Below, piece after piece: positions 34,972 through 43,981 of a stretch of DNA of 64,000 nt (the first letter of the stretch is position 1; the number at the start of each line of letters is the position of its first letter). The notes under the pieces are model-generated. The model saw only the letters and a list, made by a program, of their open reading frames with translations. It was not told the DNA's origin and did not search any database. The translations under genes were made by a program, and so were the position numbers. Source of the DNA: JBJEFI01 sp051873875 (GTDB taxonomy: Bacteria; Bacillota; Bacilli; Bacillales; Bacillaceae_G); NCBI GenBank assembly GCA_051873875.1, contig JBJEFI010000048.1, forward strand, positions 62,001 to 126,000, read 5' to 3'.

Positions 34972-36633
34972 TTATTCAATAGAGAAAATGTATGAGTATA
35001 ACGGTTGATTTCCATCGTGAACCTCAACCTCAACGTCTTCATATTTATCTTCAACAAACGCAACTAATGCTTCTACTTCTTCTTCAGTTGTGTCTTCTCC
35101 ATAAATGATTGTTAAAATTTCAGCATCTTCATCTAGCATTTCTTCTAATAGTTGCTTACTTGCTTCTAAACGGTCTTTGTTTGTAGCAACAATTTTCTTT
35201 TCGAAAATGCCCATGAAATCATCTTTGTTAATTTCTACACCATCAATGTTCGTATCACGAACTGCGAATGTTACGCTACCAGATTTAACTGTAGAAATCG
35301 CATCTGTCATTCCTTCTTTATTTTCTTCTAAAGAAGCCGATGGATTAAATGCTAAAAGTGCCGCTAATCCTTGAGGAACAGATTTAGTAGGAATCACAAC
35401 TACATCGATATCAGAAACAGTCGCAGCTTGCTCTGCAGCCATAATGATATTGCCGTTATTCGGTAATACGATTACTTTTTCTGCATTTGCTTGTTCAATT
35501 GCTTTTACGATATCTTCCGTACTTGGATTCATCGTTTGACCACCTTCAATAACTTGACTAGCACCTACACTCTTGAATAAGTTACGAATACCATCCCCCA
35601 TTGAAACTGTTACAATTCCATAAGGTTGCTTTTCTTGTGGTTTTTCTTCTGTTTCTTCAAACAATAAGTTACTATGTTGCTCTCTCATATTTTCAATCTT
35701 CATGTTGATTAAGCTTCCGTAGCGTTGACCGTATGAAAGAACCTCTCCAGGATACTCTGCATGAATATGTACTTTTACAAGTTCATCATCTGCCACAACT
35801 AAAAGAGAATCTCCAAAAACACTGATTTCTTCTCTAAATTTCGGCTCAGAGAAAGGTGTTTTCTTCAGTTTTTCATTATCAAACTTAACCATGAACTCAG
35901 TACAGTATCCATACACAATATCTTCTGTACGAAGATGACTTTGTGCATTAGCAGCTGGTGCATGATGCTCTTCTTTCTTTTCTTCAAAAGATACAGCATT
36001 TTCTAGTTCTACTTTTCCACCTTTTAATGCGACTAAAAAACCTTCGTATACACAAACTAAACCTTTTCCACCACTATCTACTACACCAACTTCTTTTAAA
36101 ACAGGTAATAAGTTAGGTGTGTTTTCTAATGAAACATCTGCAGCTTGGATTACTTTTTCCATAAATGAAACAAATTCTGTTTCGTTCTTAGCAATCTCAA
36201 TAGCTGCTGCTGCAGATTCTCTTGCTACTGTAAGGATTGTTCCTTCAATTGGCTTCATAACTGCTTTATAAGCCGTTTTTACACCTGCATCTAAAGCGTC
36301 TGCAAATTCTACTGTTGAAATGTTTGCTTTTCCTTCAATTGCTTTTGAAAAACCTCTAAATAATTGAGATAAAATAACACCTGAATTACCGCGAGCTCCC
36401 ATTAATAATCCACGAGAAAAGCTAATACCTACTTTTCCAATATGATCTTGAATGTTATTTCGTACTTCTTTTGCACCCGAAGTAATAGATAAATTCATAT
36501 TTGTCCCTGTATCTCCATCTGGAACAGGGAAAACATTCAGTGCGTCTACCATTTTCACATTTTTTGTTAAGTTATTTGCACCTTCGATAATCATTTGTGC
36601 AAATATTTTTCCATCAACTTGTTGAATTGACAC
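34972..36633 (-). CDS. fakA: Fatty acid kinase subunit FakA / DAK-phosphatase domain protein (YloV)
   Basis: Phosphorylates fatty acids bound by a FakB (DegV-family) partner, feeding exogenous fatty acids into phospholipid synthesis via PlsX/PlsY. 553 residues; GTG start with GGAGG. N-terminal DhaL-type domain with NVFPVPDGDTGTNM and MGARGNSGVILSQ, a middle domain, and a C-terminal DegV-like part. No FakB gene is in the window. Follows yloU by 27 nt. Confidence 0.9.
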   Translation of the reverse strand: MSIQQVDGKIFAQMIIEGANNLTKNVKMVDALNVFPVPDGDTGTNMNLSITSGAKEVRNNIQDHIGKVGISFSRGLLMGARGNSGVILSQLFRGFSKAIEGKANISTVEFADALDAGVKTAYKAVMKPIEGTILTVARESAAAAIEIAKNETEFVSFMEKVIQAADVSLENTPNLLPVLKEVGVVDSGGKGLVCVYEGFLVALKGGKVELENAVSFEEKKEEHHAPAANAQSHLRTEDIVYGYCTEFMVKFDNEKLKKTPFSEPKFREEISVFGDSLLVVADDELVKVHIHAEYPGEVLSYGQRYGSLINMKIENMREQHSNLLFEETEEKPQEKQPYGIVTVSMGDGIRNLFKSVGASQVIEGGQTMNPSTEDIVKAIEQANAEKVIVLPNNGNIIMAAEQAATVSDIDVVVIPTKSVPQGLAALLAFNPSASLEENKEGMTDAISTVKSGSVTFAVRDTNIDGVEINKDDFMGIFEKKIVATNKDRLEASKQLLEEMLDEDAEILTIIYGEDTTEEEVEALVAFVEDKYEDVEVEVHDGNQPLYSYIFSIE

Positions 36634-36660
36634 TGGATTTCCTCCTTATTTCCCAACTTA

Positions 36661-37020
36661 CTAATTTGTTACTTTTACACCATGTATGTAAATATTGATT
36701 GAATGTACGTTAATTCCTGTTGTTTTTTCTAATGTATATTTTACTTTCGATTGTACATTATGTGCAACTTCTGATATCTTTGTTCCGTAACCAACAATAA
36801 TATACATATCAATGTGTATTTCATCTTCTTCACTGCGAACGATGACACCTTTTGAATAATTTTCTTTTCTTAATATTTCTGTTAGACCATCTTTTAATTG
36901 GTGCTTTGATGCCATACCAACAATTCCATAGCAATCAACTGCAGCTCCACCTGCAACTTGAGCAATAACGTCAGAATTAATATGAATATTTCCAAGCACA
37001 TTTTTCATTTCGATTGACAT
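36661..37020 (-). CDS. yloU: Asp23/Gls24 family envelope protein YloU
   Basis: DUF322/Asp23-family protein of unknown precise role; the family includes the staphylococcal alkaline-shock protein. 119 residues, core VAGGAAVDCYGIVGMA and GVIVRSEEDEIHIDMYI. ATG start with AAGGGGG. First gene before fakA; divergent from rpmB. Confidence 0.93.
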   Translation of the reverse strand: MSIEMKNVLGNIHINSDVIAQVAGGAAVDCYGIVGMASKHQLKDGLTEILRKENYSKGVIVRSEEDEIHIDMYIIVGYGTKISEVAHNVQSKVKYTLEKTTGINVHSINIYIHGVKVTN

Positions 37021-37336
37021 TTTGATGTCCCCCTTATTTAAATGCTTATTTTAAGTGCGTCTCTATATATATTATACTTTTTTTAAATAAAATTCCATGC
37101 ACTTAAATAATTCTTCTAAAAAATATGTCGTAGTAACAAATTAAATTAGTACTAAATTATAGTATTTCGTGTATAATACTGAAATAATTATCGATAGATG
37201 TCAAGGTTTTTTTCTTGAAATCTTTTCATTGAATTATTGCAATCTGAAGTAGGTTGTGTTAAATTATAAAAGGATTTCATGACTTTGTAGCTCAATGAAA
37301 CTTTATTTATATTAGCATTTAAGGAGGGAATTATAG
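37021..37336. other. Divergent intergenic region between yloU and rpmB
   Basis: 316 bp without a gene. It holds a minus-strand -10 TATAAT (37071-37076) for yloU with a poor -35 (CATGGA), flanked by a perfect inverted repeat TTTAAGTGC/GCACTTAAA (37050-37058 and 37099-37107). It also holds a second AT-rich repeat AGTATT/AATACT (37161-37180) and, on plus, the rpmB promoter and an 85-nt leader containing TTTCAT/ATGAAA arms. Confidence 0.6.
37237..37265 (+). promoter_or_regulatory. Sigma-A promoter for rpmB
   Basis: TTGCAA (37237-37242), 17 bp, TAAATT (37260-37265). An upstream TATAAT (37172-37177) lacks a matching -35. Confidence 0.6.
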
Positions 37337-37525
37337 ATGGCTCGTGTATGTACAATTACTGGACGTAAAGCTCGCAGTGGTAACTCTCGTTCTCACGCAA
37401 TGAACGCTTCAAAACGTAAATGGGGTGCTAACCTTCAAAAGGTTCGTATCGTAGTTAACGGAAAAGTTAAACGTGTTTACGTTTCTGCTCGCGCATTAAA
37501 ATCAGGTAAAATTGAACGCGTATAA
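37337..37525 (+). CDS. rpmB: 50S ribosomal protein L28
   Basis: Late-binding 50S protein. 62 residues, basic: MARVCTITGRKARSGNSRSH then NLQKVRIVVNGKVKRVYVSARALKSG. It has no zinc-binding CxxC pairs, so it is the zinc-independent form. ATG with AAGGAGGG SD. One of only two plus-strand genes; inverted relative to its neighbours as in B. subtilis. Confidence 0.98.
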   Translation: MARVCTITGRKARSGNSRSHAMNASKRKWGANLQKVRIVVNGKVKRVYVSARALKSGKIERV

Positions 37526-37536
37526 TTTTACAACAA

Positions 37537-37571
37537 CATAAAAAAGGATGGTAGTTATTTACCATCCTTTT
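37537..37571 (+). terminator. Bidirectional terminator between rpmB and spoVM
   Basis: AAAAAAGGATGGTA / TACCATCCTTTTTT (14 bp) with a six-base loop. It has T-runs on both strands, so it can end rpmB and spoVM transcripts alike. Confidence 0.92.
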
Positions 37572-37629
37572 TTTATTCGCAATGAAATATGTTTCAATGA
37601 ATCTATGTTTTTTGCCCCCACTTTTTTCA

Positions 37630-37710
37630 CTAATCCTTCTTAAATACCGTCAACATAGCGCGAACAAAGCCCCCTAAAAATTTTGGTAATTTAATTGTAT
37701 AAAAGCGCAT
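37630..37710 (-). CDS. spoVM: Stage V sporulation protein M
   Basis: 26-residue amphipathic peptide that marks convex forespore membrane and anchors the spore-coat ATPase SpoIVA. The reading frame (ATG 37708-37710, stop CTA at 37630-37632) starts MRFYTIKLPKFLGG and ends FKKD, matching SpoVM nearly residue for residue, with the helix-breaking Pro9 kept. SD GGGAGGG six bases upstream. Located between thiN and rpmB exactly as in B. subtilis. No sigma-E promoter could be assigned with confidence. Confidence 0.95.
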   Translation of the reverse strand: MRFYTIKLPKFLGGFVRAMLTVFKKD

Positions 37711-37873
37711 ACCTATTCCCTCCCACACTATACATTTAAAAAATGGAAACAATTATCTTTAAGAAACCTATATGCTTTACACTGTTAACTACACTATTTC
37801 GTGTTCGTTTAGTGATAAAAGAGGTAAGCATTAAATAATACTTATTGGGCCTTCCATTCTTCTTCACATTTCC

Positions 37874-38527
37874 TTATATACCTCTTTTTTCATCAATGCT
37901 TCTTATTACAATCACTATGCCTGTTTGAAAGGAAATAGTACCTTTTTTTCCAACAAACTCATTGGATATACATAGCGTTGTTCCCCATTCTAAATCTGTA
38001 TTTATTAAATTATACTTCCAACCATCTAAAGTCATTCCAATTACTTTTTCTGTAAATGGAAGTAGAGAAAGGTATTTATATGTATCATCTGAGTTTAATT
38101 CATATGTGCCTTGCTTTAACAGTTGCATTTTGTTTTGCTTATCAATAATATGGATATCTACACCTACTCGCAATCCCTTTATAAGAAGTTGAATATTACT
38201 GAGTTCGTGATCTAATCGTCCTCCTGTCGCACCAAACAATTGAATGAATGAAGGATTTTGTTTGAAGGCCCAATTTAACGCCAATTCTAAATCACTTTCA
38301 TCCTTTTCAGCAGGTAAAATTGAAACAGGTACTTGCTTTTGAATATAAGTAAGCTCCTCTTCGTTTACTGAATCAAAATCACCAAATGTTTGATCAGGAA
38401 TGATTCCTTGTTGAAGTAAATAATAAACACCTCTATCTACTCCTACCCACTTTACATTTTCACCTTCATATTGAGATAAAGGAGGAATCTTAGTTATCGG
38501 CCCACCAGCAATAATATTAATAATCAA
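37874..38527 (-). CDS. thiN: Thiamine pyrophosphokinase
   Basis: Converts thiamine to thiamine diphosphate with ATP. 217 residues; TTG start with GAGGTG eight bases upstream. Blocks GVDRGVYYLLQQGIIPD, GDFDSVNEEE, DESDLELALNWA and GATGGRLDH are the TPK signatures. After the rpe terminator; a weak hairpin (37825-37844) follows it. Confidence 0.95.
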   Translation of the reverse strand: MIINIIAGGPITKIPPLSQYEGENVKWVGVDRGVYYLLQQGIIPDQTFGDFDSVNEEELTYIQKQVPVSILPAEKDESDLELALNWAFKQNPSFIQLFGATGGRLDHELSNIQLLIKGLRVGVDIHIIDKQNKMQLLKQGTYELNSDDTYKYLSLLPFTEKVIGMTLDGWKYNLINTDLEWGTTLCISNEFVGKKGTISFQTGIVIVIRSIDEKRGI

Positions 38528-38555
38528 GTTCTATTCACCTCTTACATAAAATTGT

Positions 38556-38590
38556 TACAAAAAGAGGCTAAGTTCATTCTTAGCCTCTTT
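38556..38590 (-). terminator. Terminator after rpe
   Basis: A 12-bp stem, AAAGAGGCTAAG / CTTAGCCTCTTT, loop of six, then TTTTTG. It likely closes the coaBC-to-rpe run. Confidence 0.88.
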
Positions 38591-38601
38591 CTCCACTTTC
38601 C

Positions 38602-39246
38602 TTATCCTCTGATACGACGAATTGCATCTGCGCGGTCTTTTTCATTATAGACAGCAGAACCTGCTACTAATACGTTCGCTCCTGCTTCAATACATAGCTT
38701 CGCCGTTTCTTCGTTGACGCCACCATCAATTTCAATTTCTACTTCTAATCCACGTTCATCAATCATTTTACGAAGTGCAGCCACTTTCGGTAATACAGTG
38801 TGAATAAACTTCTGTCCACCAAATCCTGGGTTTACTGTCATTAATAAAACCATATCAATGTCATTTAAAATGTATTCAATTGTCGATAAAGGTGTATGTG
38901 GATTTAATACAACACCTGCTTTAACTCCAAAGCTCTTAATCAACTGAATTGTACGATGTAAATGTGTACATGTCTCTACATGAACAGTAATAATATCCGC
39001 TCCTGCATTAGCAAAAGCAGGAATATATTGATCGACGTTTTCAATCATTAAATGAACATCTAGTGGTAAAGATGTAATTGGGCGAATTGCATCTACAATT
39101 AATGGTCCAATTGTAATATTTGGAACAAAATGACCATCCATTACATCGATATGGATATAGTCAGCTCCTCCTTTTTCAACATCTTTAATTTCCTCTCCCA
39201 ATTTTGAGAAGTCTGCTGATAAGATAGATGGTGCGATTTTTATCAT
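38602..39246 (-). CDS. rpe: Ribulose-phosphate 3-epimerase
   Basis: Interconverts ribulose 5-phosphate and xylulose 5-phosphate in the pentose phosphate pathway; TIM barrel. 214 residues. APSILSADFSKLGEE, HIDVMDGHFVPN, HLMIEN and VNPGFGGQKFI are family motifs with the metal-binding His/Asp residues. Starts four bases after rsgA. Confidence 0.97.
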   Translation of the reverse strand: MIKIAPSILSADFSKLGEEIKDVEKGGADYIHIDVMDGHFVPNITIGPLIVDAIRPITSLPLDVHLMIENVDQYIPAFANAGADIITVHVETCTHLHRTIQLIKSFGVKAGVVLNPHTPLSTIEYILNDIDMVLLMTVNPGFGGQKFIHTVLPKVAALRKMIDERGLEVEIEIDGGVNEETAKLCIEAGANVLVAGSAVYNEKDRADAIRRIRG

Positions 39247-39249
39247 AAC

Positions 39250-40131
39250 TTAGTACCTCGGCTTTCTCTCTTTTATTTCTTCTACAAATGATGTGTAATG
39301 CTCATAGCGATAGGCTTGAATTTCCCCTGTATCTACCGCTTCTTTTACGGCACATTTCGGTTCCTTCATATGGGTACAACCTCTAAACTTACAATGTTGG
39401 CTATACTCATTAATTTCAGGGAAACAATACGTTAAATCCGAAATTTCCATATCAATAAATTCAAGTGAACTAAATCCAGGTGTATCTGCTACAAGTCCAC
39501 CATTAATACTCATTAATTCTACATGACGAGTCGTATGTCTTCCTCGTCCTAAATGAGTAGAAATATCAGCTGTTTTTAACTGTAAATCAGGGTTTAACAC
39601 GTTTAGCAATGTTGATTTTCCTACACCTGATTGTCCTGCAAAAACAGATATTTTATCTTTTAAATAAGGTAAAAGAAGACGTGCTCCTTCATCGTTATTT
39701 GAAGATGAGAGCAACACTTCATATCCGATTGAGCGATAGGCTTGGACATATTGTTCAATCTTCTCTTTTTGTTCCTCACTTAATAAATCCATTTTACTTA
39801 TTACAATAATTGGCTTAATGTGATTAAATTCCACTAATGTTAAAAATCGATCTAATAAAACCGAGCTAAAATCCGGCTCAATTGCAGAGAAAACAAGAAT
39901 TGTTTGATCTACATTGGCGATAGGTGGACGAACAAGTTCGTTTTTACGCTCTTGTATCTCCATAATATATCCTTCTCCACTTACTTCAACTTGAAAAAGG
40001 ACATTATCACCAACTAAAGGCGTTATCTTATTTTTTCGAAAAACACCTCTACCACGACATTGTACCATTTCTCCGTCACGTTCAACATAATAGAAACCAC
40101 TTAAGGCTTTTAATATTTTTCCTTCATACAT
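39250..40131 (-). CDS. rsgA: Ribosome small subunit GTPase RsgA
   Basis: Circularly permuted GTPase that tests 30S maturation. 293 residues. N-terminal OB fold, G4 ISKMD, G1 GQSGVGKST, G3 DTPGFSSL, then a zinc site CKFRGCTHMKEPKC. ATG start. Between prkC and rpe, the conserved position. Confidence 0.97.
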   Translation of the reverse strand: MYEGKILKALSGFYYVERDGEMVQCRGRGVFRKNKITPLVGDNVLFQVEVSGEGYIMEIQERKNELVRPPIANVDQTILVFSAIEPDFSSVLLDRFLTLVEFNHIKPIIVISKMDLLSEEQKEKIEQYVQAYRSIGYEVLLSSSNNDEGARLLLPYLKDKISVFAGQSGVGKSTLLNVLNPDLQLKTADISTHLGRGRHTTRHVELMSINGGLVADTPGFSSLEFIDMEISDLTYCFPEINEYSQHCKFRGCTHMKEPKCAVKEAVDTGEIQAYRYEHYTSFVEEIKERKPRY

Positions 40132-40154
40132 GTAACCACTTCCACATTTCTATT

Positions 40155-42146
40155 TTACTCTTCATACCCTTCCGTCTTTTCAATGATTGTGATATCATCT
40201 CTTACAACCTTATATTTTGCAGATCCTCCATATGGAATTGTTAACTTAATTGTAAAAGTTGTGTTTTCCTTTATCTCTTTTGACTCAATCGGCTTATCCA
40301 TTGTATGATTTTGATCTTCTACATAAATTTCCACTTTTTGCGGTGTACCTGGTACTGTTGCTGTGTAAGGGATTTCTATAGTATATTCTTGTACTTTCGG
40401 AGGTGTTTCTTTCTTTCCTTTCGAAAGTGTTACAGTGATTTTATTGCCTTTTCTTATGACCTCTCCTGCATCTGGATTTTGTTCAAAAACAAGCCCTTCT
40501 CCATATACATCATGGTATTCCTCTTTGTACGTTACTTCAATTCCTTGTTCTTTTGCATATCGCTCTATGCTACTTTTTGTCCACCCTAAGAAAGATGGCA
40601 ATGTAATATCATAGTCACCTTCACTAATCCATAATTCTAATTTAGTCTTTCCAACGATATACTTACTTCCTGGTTCTGGACTTTGCCGCACAATTTCTCC
40701 CTTTGGCTGCTCACTTTCTATGTAGTGTGTTTCAATTGAATTAAAGTACTTGTTGGCAATTGTGACAATTGATTCATATTGCTTGCCCGTATAATCAGGC
40801 GCTTCCTCTTTTTCCGGGCCTATTGATTTAAAAATATTTATCTTTGAATCCTCTTTCACAACATCCCCGGCACTTGGAGATGTTCGAATCACGATATTTT
40901 CATCTAGTTTATCGTTAAATTCTTCGTGTACTTCTCCTATTTGTAATCCTTCTTTTTTAAGAATCTTAACAGCCTCTTTATATTCCAATTCACTTACATC
41001 AGGAATTTTCACATCATTTGGGAAAAATAATTTTGGAATAATTGTAAAAGCAGAAATACCACCAATTATTAAAACAAGAGCTGCAATAATTAAAATTTTT
41101 AAAGGAGATTTAGAATTTGGCTTCTTTTCCTTTTTAGTAGCTTTGGTTTTTGCTTTTGCCTGTTGTTTTTGTTTTTTTACTGGTTGCGGTTCTTGTATTT
41201 TAATTGGACTTGTCGCTACAATCGTTTCATCCAAATTTGTCACTTCTATTTGTTCTTCCTTAATAATTGGAATCGCTTTTGTCGCTTCTAAATCATCAGG
41301 AATAACAAATTTAGGTTCTGTCATTCGCTCTGGATTTAACGCTGTTATAATATCAATTTTCATTTCATCAGCCGTTTTATAGCGGTAAAATAAATCTTTG
41401 GCTGTTGCTTTTAATACAATATTTTCTACACTTTGAGGAATATCTTTATTCCAACGACTAGGTGGTGGCGTTTCAGTTTGTAAATGCTTTAACGCAATCG
41501 AAACTGCCGATTCACCAGAAAATGGAGGACGACCTGTTAATAATTCAAACATAACAATTCCTAATGAATAAATATCCGATTGCTTACTTGCTATTCCACC
41601 ACGAGCTTGTTCAGGTGACAAATAATGAACAGAACCTAAAACAGAATTTGTTTGTGTAATTGCTGTTGCAGTTGTCGCAAGAGCCACACCAAAATCTGTA
41701 ATTTTTATTGTCCCATCATCTGTAATTAAAATGTTTTGTGGCTTTATATCACGATGAATAATTTCATAGTGATGGGCATGTGAAATTGCTGCAGTTATCT
41801 GTTCCATAATCGAGATTACTTTTGGAATTGGAATTGTTCCAACTTGATTAATATACTGTTTTAACGTTAAGCCACTAATATATTCCATTACAATATAATA
41901 AATGCCATCTTCTTCTCCAACATCAAAAATATTGACAATGTTCTGATGAGATAACGTTGTAATCGAATACGCTTCTCGCTTAAAACGTTTAATAAATTCT
42001 TCATCATTTGAAAAATCTAAACGTAATATTTTTACAGCAACATCTCGATCTAAAATGATGTCATGAGCGAGATAAACGTTAGCCATTCCACCGCCACCAA
42101 CAAGCTTTAATAACTTATATCTTCCATTTAGGCGCTTTCCTATCAT
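40155..42146 (-). CDS. prkC: Eukaryote-type Ser/Thr kinase PrkC with PASTA repeats
   Basis: Membrane kinase sensing muropeptides/wall precursors; in B. subtilis it triggers spore germination and regulates wall enzymes and translation factors. 663 residues from ATG 42146 (MIGKRLNGRYKLL); GTG one codon earlier is also possible. Kinase domain with GGGGMANVY, Lys39, HRD (131-133) and DFG (151-153); a Lys-rich juxtamembrane stretch; one membrane helix (about 350-370); three PASTA repeats (about 379-580); C-terminal beta-rich tail. Begins 11 nt after prpC, its phosphatase. Confidence 0.96.
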   Translation of the reverse strand: MIGKRLNGRYKLLKLVGGGGMANVYLAHDIILDRDVAVKILRLDFSNDEEFIKRFKREAYSITTLSHQNIVNIFDVGEEDGIYYIVMEYISGLTLKQYINQVGTIPIPKVISIMEQITAAISHAHHYEIIHRDIKPQNILITDDGTIKITDFGVALATTATAITQTNSVLGSVHYLSPEQARGGIASKQSDIYSLGIVMFELLTGRPPFSGESAVSIALKHLQTETPPPSRWNKDIPQSVENIVLKATAKDLFYRYKTADEMKIDIITALNPERMTEPKFVIPDDLEATKAIPIIKEEQIEVTNLDETIVATSPIKIQEPQPVKKQKQQAKAKTKATKKEKKPNSKSPLKILIIAALVLIIGGISAFTIIPKLFFPNDVKIPDVSELEYKEAVKILKKEGLQIGEVHEEFNDKLDENIVIRTSPSAGDVVKEDSKINIFKSIGPEKEEAPDYTGKQYESIVTIANKYFNSIETHYIESEQPKGEIVRQSPEPGSKYIVGKTKLELWISEGDYDITLPSFLGWTKSSIERYAKEQGIEVTYKEEYHDVYGEGLVFEQNPDAGEVIRKGNKITVTLSKGKKETPPKVQEYTIEIPYTATVPGTPQKVEIYVEDQNHTMDKPIESKEIKENTTFTIKLTIPYGGSAKYKVVRDDITIIEKTEGYEE

Positions 42147-42157
42147 CACGCTTATCC

Positions 42158-42901
42158 TCACCTACCTACTTCATCATGATCAATTAATACTAACGTAATA
42201 TTATCCTCTCCACCAAGCTCATTTGCTTTTTGAATCATTACACTTGCCTTACTTTCTAACGTTTCTTCTGTCTGTAAAATTGCTAGCATCTCTTCTGTGG
42301 ATATTTTATTCGAAAGGCCGTCTGAGCATAAAAGAAGAACATCATTTTCTTCCCATTCCAATGAGCGTACATCAATATCTACATGTTCCTCTGTTCCAAT
42401 TGCTCGAAGAAGCACATTTTTTCGTGGATGAAATTCTGCATCTTCTCGAGAAATATGTCCAGAACGAACAAGCTCATTTACTAAAGAATGATCTTCTGTT
42501 ACTTGCGAGAATTCTCCATTCATCATGGCATAACATCGACTATCTCCAACATGAGCAATGGTCGTAAATGCTTCTACACATATTGAAATAACAACTGTTG
42601 TTCCCATTCCTTGACAATCTTCATTTTCAAGAGAATATTGTAATAATTGCTTATTTACATGTTTAATTTCTTTCAATAACCATGCTTCTGCTTCAGCAGG
42701 AGTATGAATCTCTTCTGCATTTCTCCAAGCTTCCCCAATCAATGAAATTGCCATCGAGCTAGCGATATCACCAGCTCGATGACCTCCCATTCCATCTGCA
42801 ACAATTGCTAACAATTGATGTATCTTATTTAAATAAATACCTACACTATCTTCGTTATGGAGCCTTACTTTACCTTTATCTGATAATGAATATGCTCTCA
42901 A
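42158..42901 (-). CDS. prpC: PP2C-type protein phosphatase PrpC
   Basis: Dephosphorylates PrkC and its targets. 247 residues; TTG start with AGGTGAGTTTGA overlapping the rlmN stop. Metal-binding motifs VADGMGGHRAG, VGDSRCYAM, CSDGLSNKI and GGEDNITLVLI are all intact. Kinase and phosphatase are adjacent, as in other Firmicutes. Confidence 0.97.
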   Translation of the reverse strand: MRAYSLSDKGKVRLHNEDSVGIYLNKIHQLLAIVADGMGGHRAGDIASSMAISLIGEAWRNAEEIHTPAEAEAWLLKEIKHVNKQLLQYSLENEDCQGMGTTVVISICVEAFTTIAHVGDSRCYAMMNGEFSQVTEDHSLVNELVRSGHISREDAEFHPRKNVLLRAIGTEEHVDIDVRSLEWEENDVLLLCSDGLSNKISTEEMLAILQTEETLESKASVMIQKANELGGEDNITLVLIDHDEVGR

Positions 42902-42907
42902 TCAAAC

Positions 42908-43981
42908 TCACCTCGTCTCCTCTTTACGCTCCTTTGCACGTAATTGTCCACACGCTGCATCAATATCTGAACCTTGTTCACGACGAATCGTTACATTGAC
43001 ACCTTGTTTTTTTAGCGTGCGTTCAAAATCAAAAATCTTTTGCTTTGGAGTTCGAACATAATTTCTTTCTGGTACATAGTTAACAGGAATTAAATTAATA
43101 TGACATTTTAGTCCTTTTACTAAATGCGCTAATTCCTCTGCATGTTCGATGCTATCATTTTCTCCACCAAACAAACCATATTCAAAAGTTATACGACGAC
43201 CTGTTTTATCAACATAATAACGAATAGCCTTCATCAAATCTTCTAATTTATATGCCCGGTTAATTGGCATTAGCTTTGTTCGTAATTCATTGTTTGGTGC
43301 GTGTAGCGAAATTGCAAAATTAATTTGCATATTCTCATCAGCAAATTTATAAATCTTTGGAACAATTCCACTTGTTGAAACGGTAATGTGACGTGCACCG
43401 ATGTTTAAGCCCTTATCATTATTAATAATTCGTAAAAAGCTCATTAATCCATCATAATTATCAAATGGCTCACCAATTCCCATTACAACAACGGAGCTTA
43501 CCCGTTCATTTTGCTCATCGATAGCTTGCTGCACTTTCAATACTTGGGCTACAATTTCACCAGCTTCTAAGTTACGCTTTAACCCTCCTAATGTAGATGC
43601 ACAAAACGTACAGCCAATTCGGCAACCTACTTGTGTCGTTACACAAACAGAATTTCCATAATCATGGGCCATTAATACCGTTTCAATTGAATAACCATCA
43701 TGTAATTCAAATAAAAACTTCATTGTTCCGTCTGCTGATCGTTGACTTACAATCGTTTTTAACGTTGTAATTTCAAAATCATTGGCTAATTTTTCACGTA
43801 ATCCCTTTGATAAGTTAGACATTTCCTCGAATGTAGATACACGCTTTTTATATAACCAATCATAAATTTGAGTCGCACGAAAAGCGGGTTCCTTATTCTC
43901 TTTTAACCATTGTTGTAAATCGGCAAGTTCTAATGAGTAAATTGATTGTTTCTTTGTGTTCATTTCCTCTTTTTTAGCCAA
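42908..43981 (-). CDS. rlmN: Dual-specificity 23S rRNA/tRNA (adenine-C2)-methyltransferase RlmN
   Basis: Radical-SAM enzyme methylating A2503 of 23S rRNA and A37 of tRNAs. 357 residues if started at TTG 43981 (SD AAGGTG, overlapping the end of rsmB); an ATG six codons in has a tight SD. Fe-S cysteines 120, 124 and 127 (CRIGCTFC) and the C-terminal catalytic Cys344 (AACGQLR) are present. Confidence 0.96.
   Translation of the reverse strand: MAKKEEMNTKKQSIYSLELADLQQWLKENKEPAFRATQIYDWLYKKRVSTFEEMSNLSKGLREKLANDFEITTLKTIVSQRSADGTMKFLFELHDGYSIETVLMAHDYGNSVCVTTQVGCRIGCTFCASTLGGLKRNLEAGEIVAQVLKVQQAIDEQNERVSSVVVMGIGEPFDNYDGLMSFLRIINNDKGLNIGARHITVSTSGIVPKIYKFADENMQINFAISLHAPNNELRTKLMPINRAYKLEDLMKAIRYYVDKTGRRITFEYGLFGGENDSIEHAEELAHLVKGLKCHINLIPVNYVPERNYVRTPKQKIFDFERTLKKQGVNVTIRREQGSDIDAACGQLRAKERKEETR

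Noticed and set aside
37711..37873. Search for a sigma-E promoter before spoVM
   Set aside because: CATATAGG resembles a -10 but no matching -35 is at the right distance; not supported.
38528..38601. TPP riboswitch before thiN
   Set aside because: Only 74 bp, filled by the rpe terminator and the SD; no THI-box sequence seen.
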